From positions 62,001 to 126,000 of the forward strand of contig CANLEM010000002.1 in NCBI GenBank assembly GCA_947489685.1: a stretch of 64,000 nucleotides of DNA. The letters are read 5' to 3'. Under the pieces are notes generated by a model. That model made no database searches, was not told the origin of the DNA, and worked only from the letters and a program-made list of their open reading frames with translations. This DNA is from an uncultured Aquimarina sp. (GTDB lineage: Bacteria; Bacteroidota; Bacteroidia; Flavobacteriales; Flavobacteriaceae). Below, piece by piece: positions 8,908-17,664 of the stretch (position 1 is the stretch's first letter; every line of letters begins with the position of its first letter). The position numbers were made by a program, and so were the translations under genes.

Positions 8908-8975
8908 TACTATTTTTAAACTTTTCTTTCAGTTACACTTCAACAAGTTTAGTGCTACTTCCAGAAATATGATTT

Positions 8976-9572
8976 TTATGTATTCTTAAACTCTTCTAGT
9001 GTTTTATAAAACGCATCTTGGGTAGGTCTATCCTTAGGAATTTCTCGTAAAGGTTCTACCTCATGTAAAGAATCAAAACAATCTGCTGGTAGTTGCTGAT
9101 ATAATTTTGTTCCTTTTGTTTTCCAAGATATCATGTCATCACTAACTTCTTTAACTACCTTGGCCGGGTTACCTACAATTAAACTACGCTTTTTAAAAAC
9201 TGTATTTGCCTTTACAAAAGACATAGCACCAACAATACATTCATCACCAATCTCTGCATCATCCATGATGACTGTATTCATACCTATTAAGCAATTACGG
9301 CCTAAATTTGCGCCATGGATTATTGCGCCATGACCAACATGAGCGCTTTCTTTAAGAATAATTGATTTACCAGGAAACATATGTACAGTACAGTTTTCTT
9401 GTACATTTACGCCATCTTCAAGGATAATCTCACCCCAATCTCCACGAATTGCAGCCCCAGGACCGATATAACAGTTTTTACCAATAATCACATTACCGGT
9501 AACAGCTGCCAAAGGGTGTACAAAACTACTTTCGTGCACTACAGGTATGTATCCTTTAAAGCTATAAATCAT
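8976..9572 (-). CDS. paaY: PaaY-type gamma-carbonic anhydrase/hexapeptide-repeat thioesterase
   Basis: A 198-aa left-handed beta-helix protein with repeated hexapeptides from about residue 12 to 145, including VIIGKNCYIGPGAAIRGDWGEI, VQENCTVHMFPG, HVGHGAIIHGA and CLIGMNTVIMD; the three spaced histidines match the metal site of gamma-carbonic anhydrases. PaaY in known phenylacetate clusters is a CoA thioesterase thought to rescue dead-end CoA esters. Length matches PaaY (about 196 aa). Its start overlaps the stop of the upstream crotonase gene by four bases (ATGA), so the two are translationally coupled. It is the last paa gene before the E2 unit. Confidence 0.85.
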   Translation of the reverse strand: MIYSFKGYIPVVHESSFVHPLAAVTGNVIIGKNCYIGPGAAIRGDWGEIILEDGVNVQENCTVHMFPGKSIILKESAHVGHGAIIHGANLGRNCLIGMNTVIMDDAEIGDECIVGAMSFVKANTVFKKRSLIVGNPAKVVKEVSDDMISWKTKGTKLYQQLPADCFDSLHEVEPLREIPKDRPTQDAFYKTLEEFKNT

Positions 9573-10321
9573 TTAAATCGTTTCAAGGTTTCTTTTGTAA
9601 ATTCACTTAGCGCTAATCTCCCACTAATTACGGCTCTATCAGCCAGTAATGTATCCCAATGGCCTGTACCTTCCCAAAATACTTTTTTCATTTCTTTCAT
9701 AGCCTCAGGGTTATAAGTACATAAATGTGTTGCAAACGCATGTACTTCTGCATCCAAAGTTTCTACATCATCAAAAACTTTGGTAAACAACCCTTTATCT
9801 CTAGCCCATTCTGCCTCATAAAACGAGTTTGCATCGATAGCAATTTGTGTCATGGCAGATAATCCTATTTTACGTTCTATTGCGGGTCCTACTACAAATG
9901 GTCCAATACCCACATTAAGTTCACTTAGCTTAATTGATGCGTACTTTGTGGCCATGCAATAATCTGTTGCTGCTGCCAATCCTACTCCTCCTCCTACAGT
10001 CTTTCCTTGTATGCGACCAATCACAAACTTTGGGCACTTACGCATAGCATTAATAACATTAGCAAATCCAGAAAAGAATACCTTACCTGTATCAGCATCA
10101 TTGATATTAATTAACTCTTTAAAACTTGCTCCAGCACAAAAGGTTCTATCTTTTCCACTTTTAAGAACAATCACTTTAATAGCTTCATTATTTCCAGCAT
10201 CTGTTATCGTTTGGGCCAATTTTGCAAGAATATCTCCTGGTAACGAATTGTGAGCGGGATGAAAGAATTCTATCGTTCCTATTCCGTTTTCTATATCAAT
10301 ATTTACGTATGGTGCAGTCAT
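9569..10321 (-). CDS. Enoyl-CoA hydratase/isomerase family protein (PaaF position)
   Basis: A 250-aa crotonase. The oxyanion-hole motifs are FCAGASFKEL and GKTVGGGVGLAAATDYCMAT. One acidic residue that fits a catalytic glutamate is in IKLSELNVGIGP, but the usual GAGGTQ segment is replaced by PFVVGPAIERK and the second family glutamate is not obvious. In the phenylacetate pathway PaaF hydrates 2,3-dehydroadipyl-CoA; this gene is the candidate because a separate PaaG-like protein exists in the same cluster. Because of the altered active site, a side function cannot be excluded. It lies between paaZ (62 bases upstream) and paaY (four-base overlap). Confidence 0.75.
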   Translation of the reverse strand: MTAPYVNIDIENGIGTIEFFHPAHNSLPGDILAKLAQTITDAGNNEAIKVIVLKSGKDRTFCAGASFKELININDADTGKVFFSGFANVINAMRKCPKFVIGRIQGKTVGGGVGLAAATDYCMATKYASIKLSELNVGIGPFVVGPAIERKIGLSAMTQIAIDANSFYEAEWARDKGLFTKVFDDVETLDAEVHAFATHLCTYNPEAMKEMKKVFWEGTGHWDTLLADRAVISGRLALSEFTKETLKRFK

Positions 10322-10383
10322 TATATTTTGTAATCATGAACACTATAGGTAACCTTAGTGCTTCATGTATTCTATTTTATTAA

Positions 10384-12882
10384 TTAATCTAAAAGGTTAA
10401 ATTGCTCAAAATGATGATTTAAATGCTTAACATTTAACAAATCCCATTCAAACTTATTCATCTCGCCAAACACAGCATTTTTTGTTATTGCATCTGGGTT
10501 TTCTTTATAATATGCTTCAAATTCGTCTAAAGCTTCTATTAATTTAGCTTTTGCAGCTGTCAAGTCTTCATGAACTAGTTCTTCTAATTGCCCTTCTTTC
10601 ATTAAAGGATGGTATACTCCCCTTGGCATTTGTTTATGATTATAAATCATTTCTTGTACTCGTTCCAAGTATTTTTCTGGAGTAGCTATTTCAAAGTTCT
10701 GAATTTGTCCAGCACCAATTCTTATCGTTTTTTCAATATGCTCGACCATATGTTGCGGAGTCATTAGTCCCCAATTAGGTTTTGCATCTTCTTTTAGTTT
10801 TGATAAATATCCTTCAATATTCGATCTATCCACTTGTATAAATGGTGATTTTTTCTGTACCATTGTCAAAATTGTGGCAATAGCGGCGAGCTCATCATCT
10901 TGATCAAATACCTCTACAAACCATTTCGCTATTCCGCTAGGTAATTCTTTTCCTCGGTGATCACGATCAATTTTCTGTTTACAAGTTAATCTTACATATA
11001 CAGTATCATTATGGTATATAGGGCGTAAAAATCGACATTCTTCTAGCCCATAATTAGCCGCTACCGGCCCTTTGTTAGGGTAAACAAATAATCCAGCTGC
11101 TGCTGCCAAAATAAAATATCCGTGCGCTGTACGTTTTTCAAAAATACTTCCGTCTAACGATGTGATATCTGTATGCGCATAAAAATGATCCCAAGTAAGA
11201 TTTGCAAAATTGATAATATCGGTATCTGTAACCGTACGTTTATGGGTTTTAATAGACATCCCCGGTTCTATATCTTCCCAATGATAAGAAAACGGGTGAT
11301 TTTCAGCTTCTTTATATGCCGAATTAGCTTGATAAATACCGGTGATCTCAGTTAATGTAGTTGGTGTTCCTTGAATGGCACATCGTTGCATATAATGTTT
11401 GATACCTCTCATACCTCCCATTTCTTCTCCACCTCCAGCTCGACCTGGACCTCCGTGAGTAAGCATCGGTAATGGAGAACCATGGCCTGTGCTCTGCTTT
11501 GCATTTTCTCGATTACCTACCAAGATACGACCATGATGAGATGCCGCTCCTACTACAAACTCTTTTGCAATAGTATCGTCATAAGTAAATATCGAAGATA
11601 CCAATGATCCTTTACCCATTTGAGATAATGTAATGGCATCATCCAAGGTATCGTAAGGCATAATGGTCGACACTGGACCAAAAGCCTCTATCTCATGAAC
11701 GTTTGTATTTTTAAACGGTTGATCTTCTCTTAGTAAAATAGGAGATACAAACGCCCCTTTTTCGGCATCAGCACCAACAGTTTCTATTTTATCCAAATTA
11801 CCATATACCATTTGCGCTGTTTTTGCTATGGCGGTAACATTATTCCTGAAACTTTCTACCTGCTGTTTACTTGCCAGAGCACCCATTCTCACTTCTTTTA
11901 ACCTTGGATCACCAATGGTTACTTTGTCTAATTGTTTACCTAAGGCAATTTGTACATCTTCTACCAAATTAGATGGTACAATTATTCTTCTTATAGCCGT
12001 ACATTTTTGACCTGACTTTACAGTCATTTCTTTACGAACTTCTTTGATAAACAGGTCAAACTCTATAGTTCCTGGCACAGCATCCTCACCTAATATCGAC
12101 GCATTAAGAGAATCCGCCTCCATCGTAAACGGAACAGATTCTTCAATTAACCTGGGATGTGCTTTAAGGATTCTACCGGTATGTGCAGACCCTGTAAATG
12201 TTACTACATCTTGAGACTCTACAGTATCCAAAATATTTTTGGTCATCCCGCTTAATAACTGCAATGATCCTTCTGGTAAAATACCCGAATCTATGATCAC
12301 TCGTACTACAGCTTCAGTTAAATATGCGGTTTGCGGTGCTGGCAATACTACTGCTGGTACTCCTGCCATCCAGTTTACAGCACATTTTTCTAACATCCCC
12401 CAGATAGGAAAATTAAACGCGTTGATGTGTACCGCTACTCCTCTTTTAGGCACCAAAATATGGTGCGCCATAAAGCGCCCTCCGCGAGAAAGATCTATTG
12501 GATCACCTTCTACATGATATGCTTGATTTGGAAATAATTTACGTAACGAAGCGTTAGCAAATAAGTTTCCGAAACCTCCTTCGATATCAATCCAACTATC
12601 TACACGGGTAGCACCAGATCGGTAACTTAGTTCATAAAATTCTTCTTTTCTTTTGGTAAGAAATAATGCTAATTTTTTAAGCATATTACCTCTTTCTTGA
12701 AAAGTCATTTTTCGAAGTATTTCTCCTCCTTTGGTTCTACCATACTGCAATACTTCTGGCACATCTAAACCTTCAGTAGATGATACCCCAATAACTTCAC
12801 CAGTAACGGCATCATGCATTATTGTTCCATCACCAGAACCCGAAACCCATTTACCGTTTATATAACTTTCTAGTTTTTTCAT
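10384..12882 (-). CDS. paaZ: PaaZ ring-opening enzyme fused to a DUF1569/DinB-like C-terminal domain
   Basis: A bifunctional enzyme that hydrolyses oxepin-CoA and oxidises the resulting semialdehyde. The aldehyde dehydrogenase domain (~1-520) has the general base in TMEADSLN (Glu255) and nucleophile in GQKCTAIRR (Cys294), nearly the same positions as in E. coli PaaZ. A MaoC-type hydratase domain (~540-680) carries LTWDHFYAHTD with the Asp/His active-site pattern. At 832 aa it is about 150 residues longer than the E. coli enzyme (681). The extra C-terminal part contains WGLMTPQHMVEHI and FEWDLLNVKHLNHHFEQF, which look like a DUF1569/DinB-type helical bundle with conserved histidines. The role of that addition is unknown. 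Gene paaJ ends four bases upstream of its start. Confidence 0.93.
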   Translation of the reverse strand: MKKLESYINGKWVSGSGDGTIMHDAVTGEVIGVSSTEGLDVPEVLQYGRTKGGEILRKMTFQERGNMLKKLALFLTKRKEEFYELSYRSGATRVDSWIDIEGGFGNLFANASLRKLFPNQAYHVEGDPIDLSRGGRFMAHHILVPKRGVAVHINAFNFPIWGMLEKCAVNWMAGVPAVVLPAPQTAYLTEAVVRVIIDSGILPEGSLQLLSGMTKNILDTVESQDVVTFTGSAHTGRILKAHPRLIEESVPFTMEADSLNASILGEDAVPGTIEFDLFIKEVRKEMTVKSGQKCTAIRRIIVPSNLVEDVQIALGKQLDKVTIGDPRLKEVRMGALASKQQVESFRNNVTAIAKTAQMVYGNLDKIETVGADAEKGAFVSPILLREDQPFKNTNVHEIEAFGPVSTIMPYDTLDDAITLSQMGKGSLVSSIFTYDDTIAKEFVVGAASHHGRILVGNRENAKQSTGHGSPLPMLTHGGPGRAGGGEEMGGMRGIKHYMQRCAIQGTPTTLTEITGIYQANSAYKEAENHPFSYHWEDIEPGMSIKTHKRTVTDTDIINFANLTWDHFYAHTDITSLDGSIFEKRTAHGYFILAAAAGLFVYPNKGPVAANYGLEECRFLRPIYHNDTVYVRLTCKQKIDRDHRGKELPSGIAKWFVEVFDQDDELAAIATILTMVQKKSPFIQVDRSNIEGYLSKLKEDAKPNWGLMTPQHMVEHIEKTIRIGAGQIQNFEIATPEKYLERVQEMIYNHKQMPRGVYHPLMKEGQLEELVHEDLTAAKAKLIEALDEFEAYYKENPDAITKNAVFGEMNKFEWDLLNVKHLNHHFEQFNLLD

Positions 12883-12886
12883 AATA

Positions 12887-14098
12887 TCAAAGGTTTGTGT
12901 TTTCGATCACACATGCATATCCCTGACCTACACCTACACACATAGTGATCAAAGCATATCGCTTATTTTGTTCTTGCAGTTCTAGAGCAGCAGAATATGC
13001 AATTCTGGCTCCTGTTACTCCTAATGGATGTCCGATAGCAATGGATCCGCCATTAGGGTTTATTCTTGAGTCATTATCTGCTAGTCCCCACTCTCGTATA
13101 CATGCCAGTGCCTGTGAGGCAAAAGCCTCATTAAGTTCTATTACATCAATATCATCCATCGTGATACCTGCCTTCTCTAATGCTTTATTAGAAGCCTGAA
13201 CGGGACCTATACCCATAATTCTTGGCTCTACACCAACTACTGCCGAACTCACTACTCTTGCAAGAGGTTTTAAATTATATTTTTTTACCGCATCTTCTGA
13301 AGCAATTATAGTAGCTGCTGCACCATCGTTGAGTCCTGATGCATTTCCCGCCGTAACACTTCCTTCTTTCTTAAATGCTGGTCTTAGTTTACCAAGTATC
13401 TCTTTTGTTGTACCTGGTTTTATAAACTCATCATTCGAAAATTGGATAGGATCTTTTTTTCTTTGCGGAATTTCTACAGTAGTAATCTCTTTTGCTAATC
13501 TTCCCGATTCTTGAGCTTTGGCCGCTTTCATTTGACTCCAATATGCAAAAGCATCTTGATCTTCGCGCGATATATTATATTTTTCTACCAAGTTCTCGGC
13601 GGTATTACCCATACCATCGGTACCGTATAACTCATGCATTTTATGGTTTACAAAGCGCCATCCAAAGCTAGAATCATACATTTTAGAATCGTTTCCATAG
13701 GCCGACGATGGTTTGGCAATCACATATGGCCCGCGAGTCATATTCTCAACTCCACCAGAAATAAATAGATCACCATCACCTGCTTTGATAGCTCGATTTG
13801 CATGAATAATTGCAGATAACCCTGAACTACATAACCTGTTAACCGTTTCGCCAGGAACTGTAAATGGCAGACCCGCAAGTAATAAGGACATTCGCGCTAC
13901 ATTTCGATTATCTTCTCCCGCCTGATTGGCACACCCCATAATTACATCATCATATGCATCTTTTGGGATATTCGGATATTTTTCTACTAATTTTTGAATA
14001 ACAAGCGCTCCTAAATCATCAGTTCTTACTGCCGATAATGTGCCTTTATAATTTCCTATGGGAGTTCGAATCCCATCTATGATATATGCTTCTTTCAT
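12887..14098 (-). CDS. paaJ: 3-oxoadipyl-CoA/3-oxo-5,6-dehydrosuberyl-CoA thiolase
   Basis: A 403-aa thiolase that releases acetyl-CoA from the C8 and C6 beta-ketoacyl-CoA intermediates. The nucleophilic cysteine is Cys90 in NRLCSSGLSA, the histidine is in GGSIAIGHPLGVTGAR, and the second cysteine is in MCVGVGQGYA; ELNEAFASQALA is also typical. Full length and intact. It lies directly upstream of paaZ with a four-base gap. A lipoprotein gene (14137-14679), not otherwise part of the pathway, separates it from paaI. Confidence 0.93.
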   Translation of the reverse strand: MKEAYIIDGIRTPIGNYKGTLSAVRTDDLGALVIQKLVEKYPNIPKDAYDDVIMGCANQAGEDNRNVARMSLLLAGLPFTVPGETVNRLCSSGLSAIIHANRAIKAGDGDLFISGGVENMTRGPYVIAKPSSAYGNDSKMYDSSFGWRFVNHKMHELYGTDGMGNTAENLVEKYNISREDQDAFAYWSQMKAAKAQESGRLAKEITTVEIPQRKKDPIQFSNDEFIKPGTTKEILGKLRPAFKKEGSVTAGNASGLNDGAAATIIASEDAVKKYNLKPLARVVSSAVVGVEPRIMGIGPVQASNKALEKAGITMDDIDVIELNEAFASQALACIREWGLADNDSRINPNGGSIAIGHPLGVTGARIAYSAALELQEQNKRYALITMCVGVGQGYACVIENTNL

Positions 14099-14136
14099 TA
14101 TACTATTATAAGTGTAGGTGTGAACTTGTTTTTATA

Positions 14137-14679
14137 TTATTCTAACCTTGCTGATACTACAGATTTTTCAATTAACGGTAAATATTTACTTTCTTCAACC
14201 TCCGGAAAAAACGAAGAGATCATCATTGTTTTTTCTCCAGCAGGAACGGCATGCATCATCATAATCATCTTATCACCAACCTCATCAATTACCATCGATT
14301 TTTGCACTAATATTTTTTTTCCTTCTAATTCTATTTCTTCAACTCCTAACGAAGTGACTCCATTTTGATTCTCTGGTTCTTTTTCTATTCGTTCTTTAAG
14401 AATAAGGTATGGTTGAGGAGAAAGCATTTTCATAATTCCGGCAGACATATCTTCGGTTGCTCTATTGGTCCCGTTGTCAATTACAAAAATAGTTTCATCG
14501 ACATCCATTTTTATTTCAGAATTGAAAAGGTTATCTATTGCCTCTTGTTTCTCAGCTTCAGATGGTTGATCTGCACTTGACTCTGTAGATATATTAGGTA
14601 AAGATTCTACTTTGGATTCTTTGTTCTTCCCGCAGGAAAAAAAAGCAATTATTGAAATTAAAAATATAACCTTTTTCAT
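14137..14679 (-). CDS. Lipoprotein of unknown function inside the paa operon
   Basis: A 180-aa protein with a lipoprotein signal (MKKVIFLISIIAFFSC, lipid-accepting Cys16) and then a polar, Ser/Glu-rich linker to about residue 45. The remaining part has alternating hydrophobic strands and a Met-rich run (KMIMMMHAVPAGEKTMMISSFF), suggesting a small folded alpha/beta domain. I do not recognise a family. It is in line with paaI (18-base gap) and paaJ (38-base gap), so it is very likely co-transcribed with cytoplasmic CoA-ester enzymes, which is odd for an envelope protein. It might sense or handle substrate at the envelope, but this is speculation. Confidence 0.75.
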   Translation of the reverse strand: MKKVIFLISIIAFFSCGKNKESKVESLPNISTESSADQPSEAEKQEAIDNLFNSEIKMDVDETIFVIDNGTNRATEDMSAGIMKMLSPQPYLILKERIEKEPENQNGVTSLGVEEIELEGKKILVQKSMVIDEVGDKMIMMMHAVPAGEKTMMISSFFPEVEESKYLPLIEKSVVSARLE

Positions 14680-14697
14680 TTTTTATGATTTCATTTA

Positions 14698-15108
14698 TTA
14701 TTCCCAGTCCTTACTGGTTCTATATACCACCCCTTTAAATAGGGCTACTATTTCATTATTTCTTTTAACTTCGACAATATTAAAACCAATCTTAGTCTTA
14801 GCAATATCTGTTACTGCTACTGCTGTTAAGTAATCACCTTCTTCTAGGGCTTCAATATGATTTATCGAAGTCTCGATAGATACAGCATACTTGCCATGTG
14901 TATTTGCCGAAAATCCGAAGGCTGTGTCTGCCAAACTATACGATATACCACCATGTGCTTTACCCATACTATTAAGCATTTCTTTTCGCACTGTCATTCC
15001 TACCTTACATCTACCTTTTTCGACTTCAAGAACTTCTATACCCAACCATTGACTAAAAGCATCTTGAGAAAGCATCTTATGTGGAATCTCCTCCGATTTC
15101 ATCATCAT
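14698..15108 (-). CDS. paaI: PaaI hotdog thioesterase
   Basis: A 136-aa hotdog-fold acyl-CoA thioesterase that hydrolyses hydroxyphenylacetyl-CoA-type esters and protects the CoA pool when the pathway stalls. The family motif is GKAHGGISYSLADTAFGF, with the catalytic aspartate in LADTAF and HGG forming the CoA-carbonyl contact. Length matches E. coli PaaI (140 aa). The start may be the first of three adjacent methionines or the third (15102). The upstream paaH stop is two bases away. Confidence 0.9.
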   Translation of the reverse strand: MMMKSEEIPHKMLSQDAFSQWLGIEVLEVEKGRCKVGMTVRKEMLNSMGKAHGGISYSLADTAFGFSANTHGKYAVSIETSINHIEALEEGDYLTAVAVTDIAKTKIGFNIVEVKRNNEIVALFKGVVYRTSKDWE

Positions 15109-15110
15109 AA

Positions 15111-16289
15111 TTAATTATCTACTGCCTGTTTTGCATTAAAAAAAGTTGCATTTTCTCTTGCCATTCTTCTTAACAAGGGACTACATCTGTATCGATCTTC
15201 TTTATACTCATCATAAAGAGCATCAAGTTTACTTACACACCAGTTGATTCCTTTCTCATCAGCCCAGGATAATAATCCTTTCGGATAATTAACTCCTTTG
15301 GTCATTGCATTATCAATATCTTCGGCCGAGGCTATATTCCAAAATAAGGCATCTGCCGCTTCATTAATCAGCATCACTAATACTCTATCAAAAATATAGG
15401 TTGCCATCTCTTTATTTTCTTGGGGAGCCGGTTTGGTTGTTGTATCACTATAGTCATAATATCCCTTTCCTGTTTTTCTTCCTAAATATCCCGCTTCGGA
15501 CAATCTTTTTTGAGTAAAAGCAGGTTTGTATCTTGGATCAAAATAAAAGGCTTTAAAAACAGTTTCTGTCACAGTATAATTTACATCATTACCGATAAAA
15601 TCCATTAACTCAAAAGGCCCCATTCTAAACCCTCCTAGGGTTTTAAGGCTCCAATCTATTGTGGCTACATCTGCTATGCCTTCTTCTAAGATTCTCAAGG
15701 ATTCTCCATAAAAAGGCCTAGCTACTCTGTTTACAATAAAACCAGGAGTGTCTTTTGCCAGAGCAACTACTTTTTTCCAGTCTTTGATAATTTCAACAAC
15801 CTTATTCGTAACCTCATCAGAGGTTTGTATTGCAGGAATTACTTCTACCAATTTCATTAACGGTGCTGGGTTAAAAAAATGAATCCCAATACATCGCTGT
15901 GGTTTCTGTAATGCTGAAGCTATTGAAGCAATGGATAACGAAGAGGTATTTGAAGCAATGATTGTATCTTCAGAGACATAACTTTCGAGTTCAGCAAACA
16001 CTTTCTTTTTAATATCTAAATTTTCAATGATAGCCTCAATAGTAAGATTTGCATCTTTTAAATCTTTTAAGGAATTAACATGAGATATGTTTTCTTGAAT
16101 ACGATTTTTTTCTGTTTGATCTATTCTTCCTTTTTCAACCAATCGAGAAAGAATTTTCTCAAGTGCCTGCTTACTTTTATTTAATGCTTCTTCGTTTGTA
16201 TCGAACACTTTTACGATACAACCAGCAGTAGCCGCAACTTGCGCAATACCACTTCCCATTGTACCAGAACCTATTACTCCTACAACCAT
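15111..16289 (-). CDS. paaH: 3-hydroxyadipyl-CoA dehydrogenase
   Basis: A 392-aa 3-hydroxyacyl-CoA dehydrogenase that oxidises 3-hydroxyadipyl-CoA with NAD. The N-terminal Rossmann loop is GVIGSGTMGSGIAQVAA; the catalytic histidine is in CIGIHFFNPAPLMKLVEVI; FIVNRVARPFYGESLRIL starts the C-terminal dimerisation domain, followed by a second copy of the 3HCDH C-terminal type. It is shorter than E. coli PaaH (475 aa), which has a longer C-terminal duplication. Upstream paaG ends three bases away. Confidence 0.92.
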   Translation of the reverse strand: MVVGVIGSGTMGSGIAQVAATAGCIVKVFDTNEEALNKSKQALEKILSRLVEKGRIDQTEKNRIQENISHVNSLKDLKDANLTIEAIIENLDIKKKVFAELESYVSEDTIIASNTSSLSIASIASALQKPQRCIGIHFFNPAPLMKLVEVIPAIQTSDEVTNKVVEIIKDWKKVVALAKDTPGFIVNRVARPFYGESLRILEEGIADVATIDWSLKTLGGFRMGPFELMDFIGNDVNYTVTETVFKAFYFDPRYKPAFTQKRLSEAGYLGRKTGKGYYDYSDTTTKPAPQENKEMATYIFDRVLVMLINEAADALFWNIASAEDIDNAMTKGVNYPKGLLSWADEKGINWCVSKLDALYDEYKEDRYRCSPLLRRMARENATFFNAKQAVDN

Positions 16290-16292
16290 TTT

Positions 16293-17072
16293 TTATTTTC
16301 CTTTAAATACAGGTTTTCTTTTTTCTATAAATGCATTTACTCCTTCGGCATAATCTTCGCTCTCTGCTGACTCTATTTGTAGATCAGATTCTAGGTCTAA
16401 TTGTTCTTCAAGAGTATTGACCATTGACTGATTAAGTAATCTTTTTGTTAACCCCAATGCTTTGGTAGGCATTTGTGCCAATTTCGATGCTAATTTAGAC
16501 ACTTCTTCTTCAAAAGTATCTACGTCCAACACTTTGTACAACATACCCAATTGTTCTGCATCTTTGGCAGACACTTTATCTCCTAACATCATTAAAGCCG
16601 ATGCTTTTTGAAACCCAATTAGTCTAGGTAAGAAAAAAGTTCCGGCACTATCAGGAATCAACCCTATTTTACTAAATGCCTGAATAAAACTTGCTGTTTC
16701 TATTGCCACAACCACATCACAAGCTAGAGCTATGTTAGCACCGGCTCCTGCTGCAACACCATTAACGGCAGCAATTATAGGTTTTTCGATAGATCGTATT
16801 CTTTGTATTATCGGGTTGTAGTGCTCTTCGAGAATTTTCCTGAAACCAGGATTTAATTCTGGAGAAGTAACTTCTTTAAGATCCTGACCAGCACAAAAAG
16901 CCTTTCCGTTTCCTGTTATTACAATGGATCTAACCTCGGCATCAGTATTACATTGATCCAAAGTTTTTTGTAACAAAAGAGCCATTTCTCTATTAAAACT
17001 ATTAAAAGATTCAGGGCGATTGAGTGTTATTCTCGCCACTCCATTCTCGACATACAATTCGATTGAAGGCAT
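16293..17072 (-). CDS. paaG: PaaG-type epoxyphenylacetyl-CoA isomerase
   Basis: A 259-aa crotonase that isomerises ring-1,2-epoxyphenylacetyl-CoA to oxepin-CoA and shifts a double bond later in the pathway. Motifs are FCAGQDLKEV and GVAAGAGANIALACD for the oxyanion hole and GLIPDSAGTFFLPRL, whose aspartate matches the single catalytic Asp of PaaG rather than the two glutamates of ordinary hydratases. Length is normal. It lies between paaD (49 bases upstream) and paaH. Confidence 0.9.
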   Translation of the reverse strand: MPSIELYVENGVARITLNRPESFNSFNREMALLLQKTLDQCNTDAEVRSIVITGNGKAFCAGQDLKEVTSPELNPGFRKILEEHYNPIIQRIRSIEKPIIAAVNGVAAGAGANIALACDVVVAIETASFIQAFSKIGLIPDSAGTFFLPRLIGFQKASALMMLGDKVSAKDAEQLGMLYKVLDVDTFEEEVSKLASKLAQMPTKALGLTKRLLNQSMVNTLEEQLDLESDLQIESAESEDYAEGVNAFIEKRKPVFKGK

Positions 17073-17121
17073 ATGTTATTTTTCTATTTTAAATTCTGAG
17101 TTATATATCATTCCTAAACTA

Positions 17122-17625
17122 CTATTTAAGGCATTTGAAATAATCAAAAGGCTCTAAACAATCTTCGCACTGAAACAAAGCTTTACAAGCAGTAGAGCCA
17201 AATTGGCTTACTAGTTTTGTTTGAACCGATCCGCAATTTGTACATTTTACAATCTTCTTATTGCCTAATAAGGCTTCTTTATCCGCATTTTCTTCTAAAG
17301 GAGCCGCTATTCCGTATTCTTCTAATGATTTTCTACCATTTGGAGTAATCCAATCTGTTGTCCATGCTGGTGACAGGACTAAAGACACCTTGGCTTCAAT
17401 ATTTTCTTTGGCAAAAGCTTCAATGATATCTTCTCCTATAACATCCATTGCCGGACAGCCGCTGTATGTTGGTGTAATTTTAATTTGAGCAACGGCATCT
17501 ATCATTTTTGCAAATCGCACAACACCCATATCCATGATTGATAAAACTGGAATTTCGGGATCACTTACCTGTTCCAGAATTGGAAAAAGTTTTGGATCGA
17601 TATCATTTTCTAGTTCTATTGTCAT
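17122..17625 (-). CDS. paaD: Phenylacetyl-CoA epoxidase assembly protein PaaD
   Basis: A 167-aa protein with an N-terminal MIP18/DUF59 domain (~8-105: DPEIPVLSIMDMGVVR, PTYSGCPAMDVIGEDI, WTTDWI) and a C-terminal cysteine-rich part with CTNCGS and CEDC pairs that probably bind metal. PaaD is thought to help deliver the iron-sulfur or diiron centres of the epoxidase. It is not itself catalytic. It follows paaC after 39 bases. Confidence 0.92.
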   Translation of the reverse strand: MTIELENDIDPKLFPILEQVSDPEIPVLSIMDMGVVRFAKMIDAVAQIKITPTYSGCPAMDVIGEDIIEAFAKENIEAKVSLVLSPAWTTDWITPNGRKSLEEYGIAAPLEENADKEALLGNKKIVKCTNCGSVQTKLVSQFGSTACKALFQCEDCLEPFDYFKCLK

Positions 17626-17664
17626 CTCCTCACCAGATTTTTATGGAAATAGTATATCTCTAGG

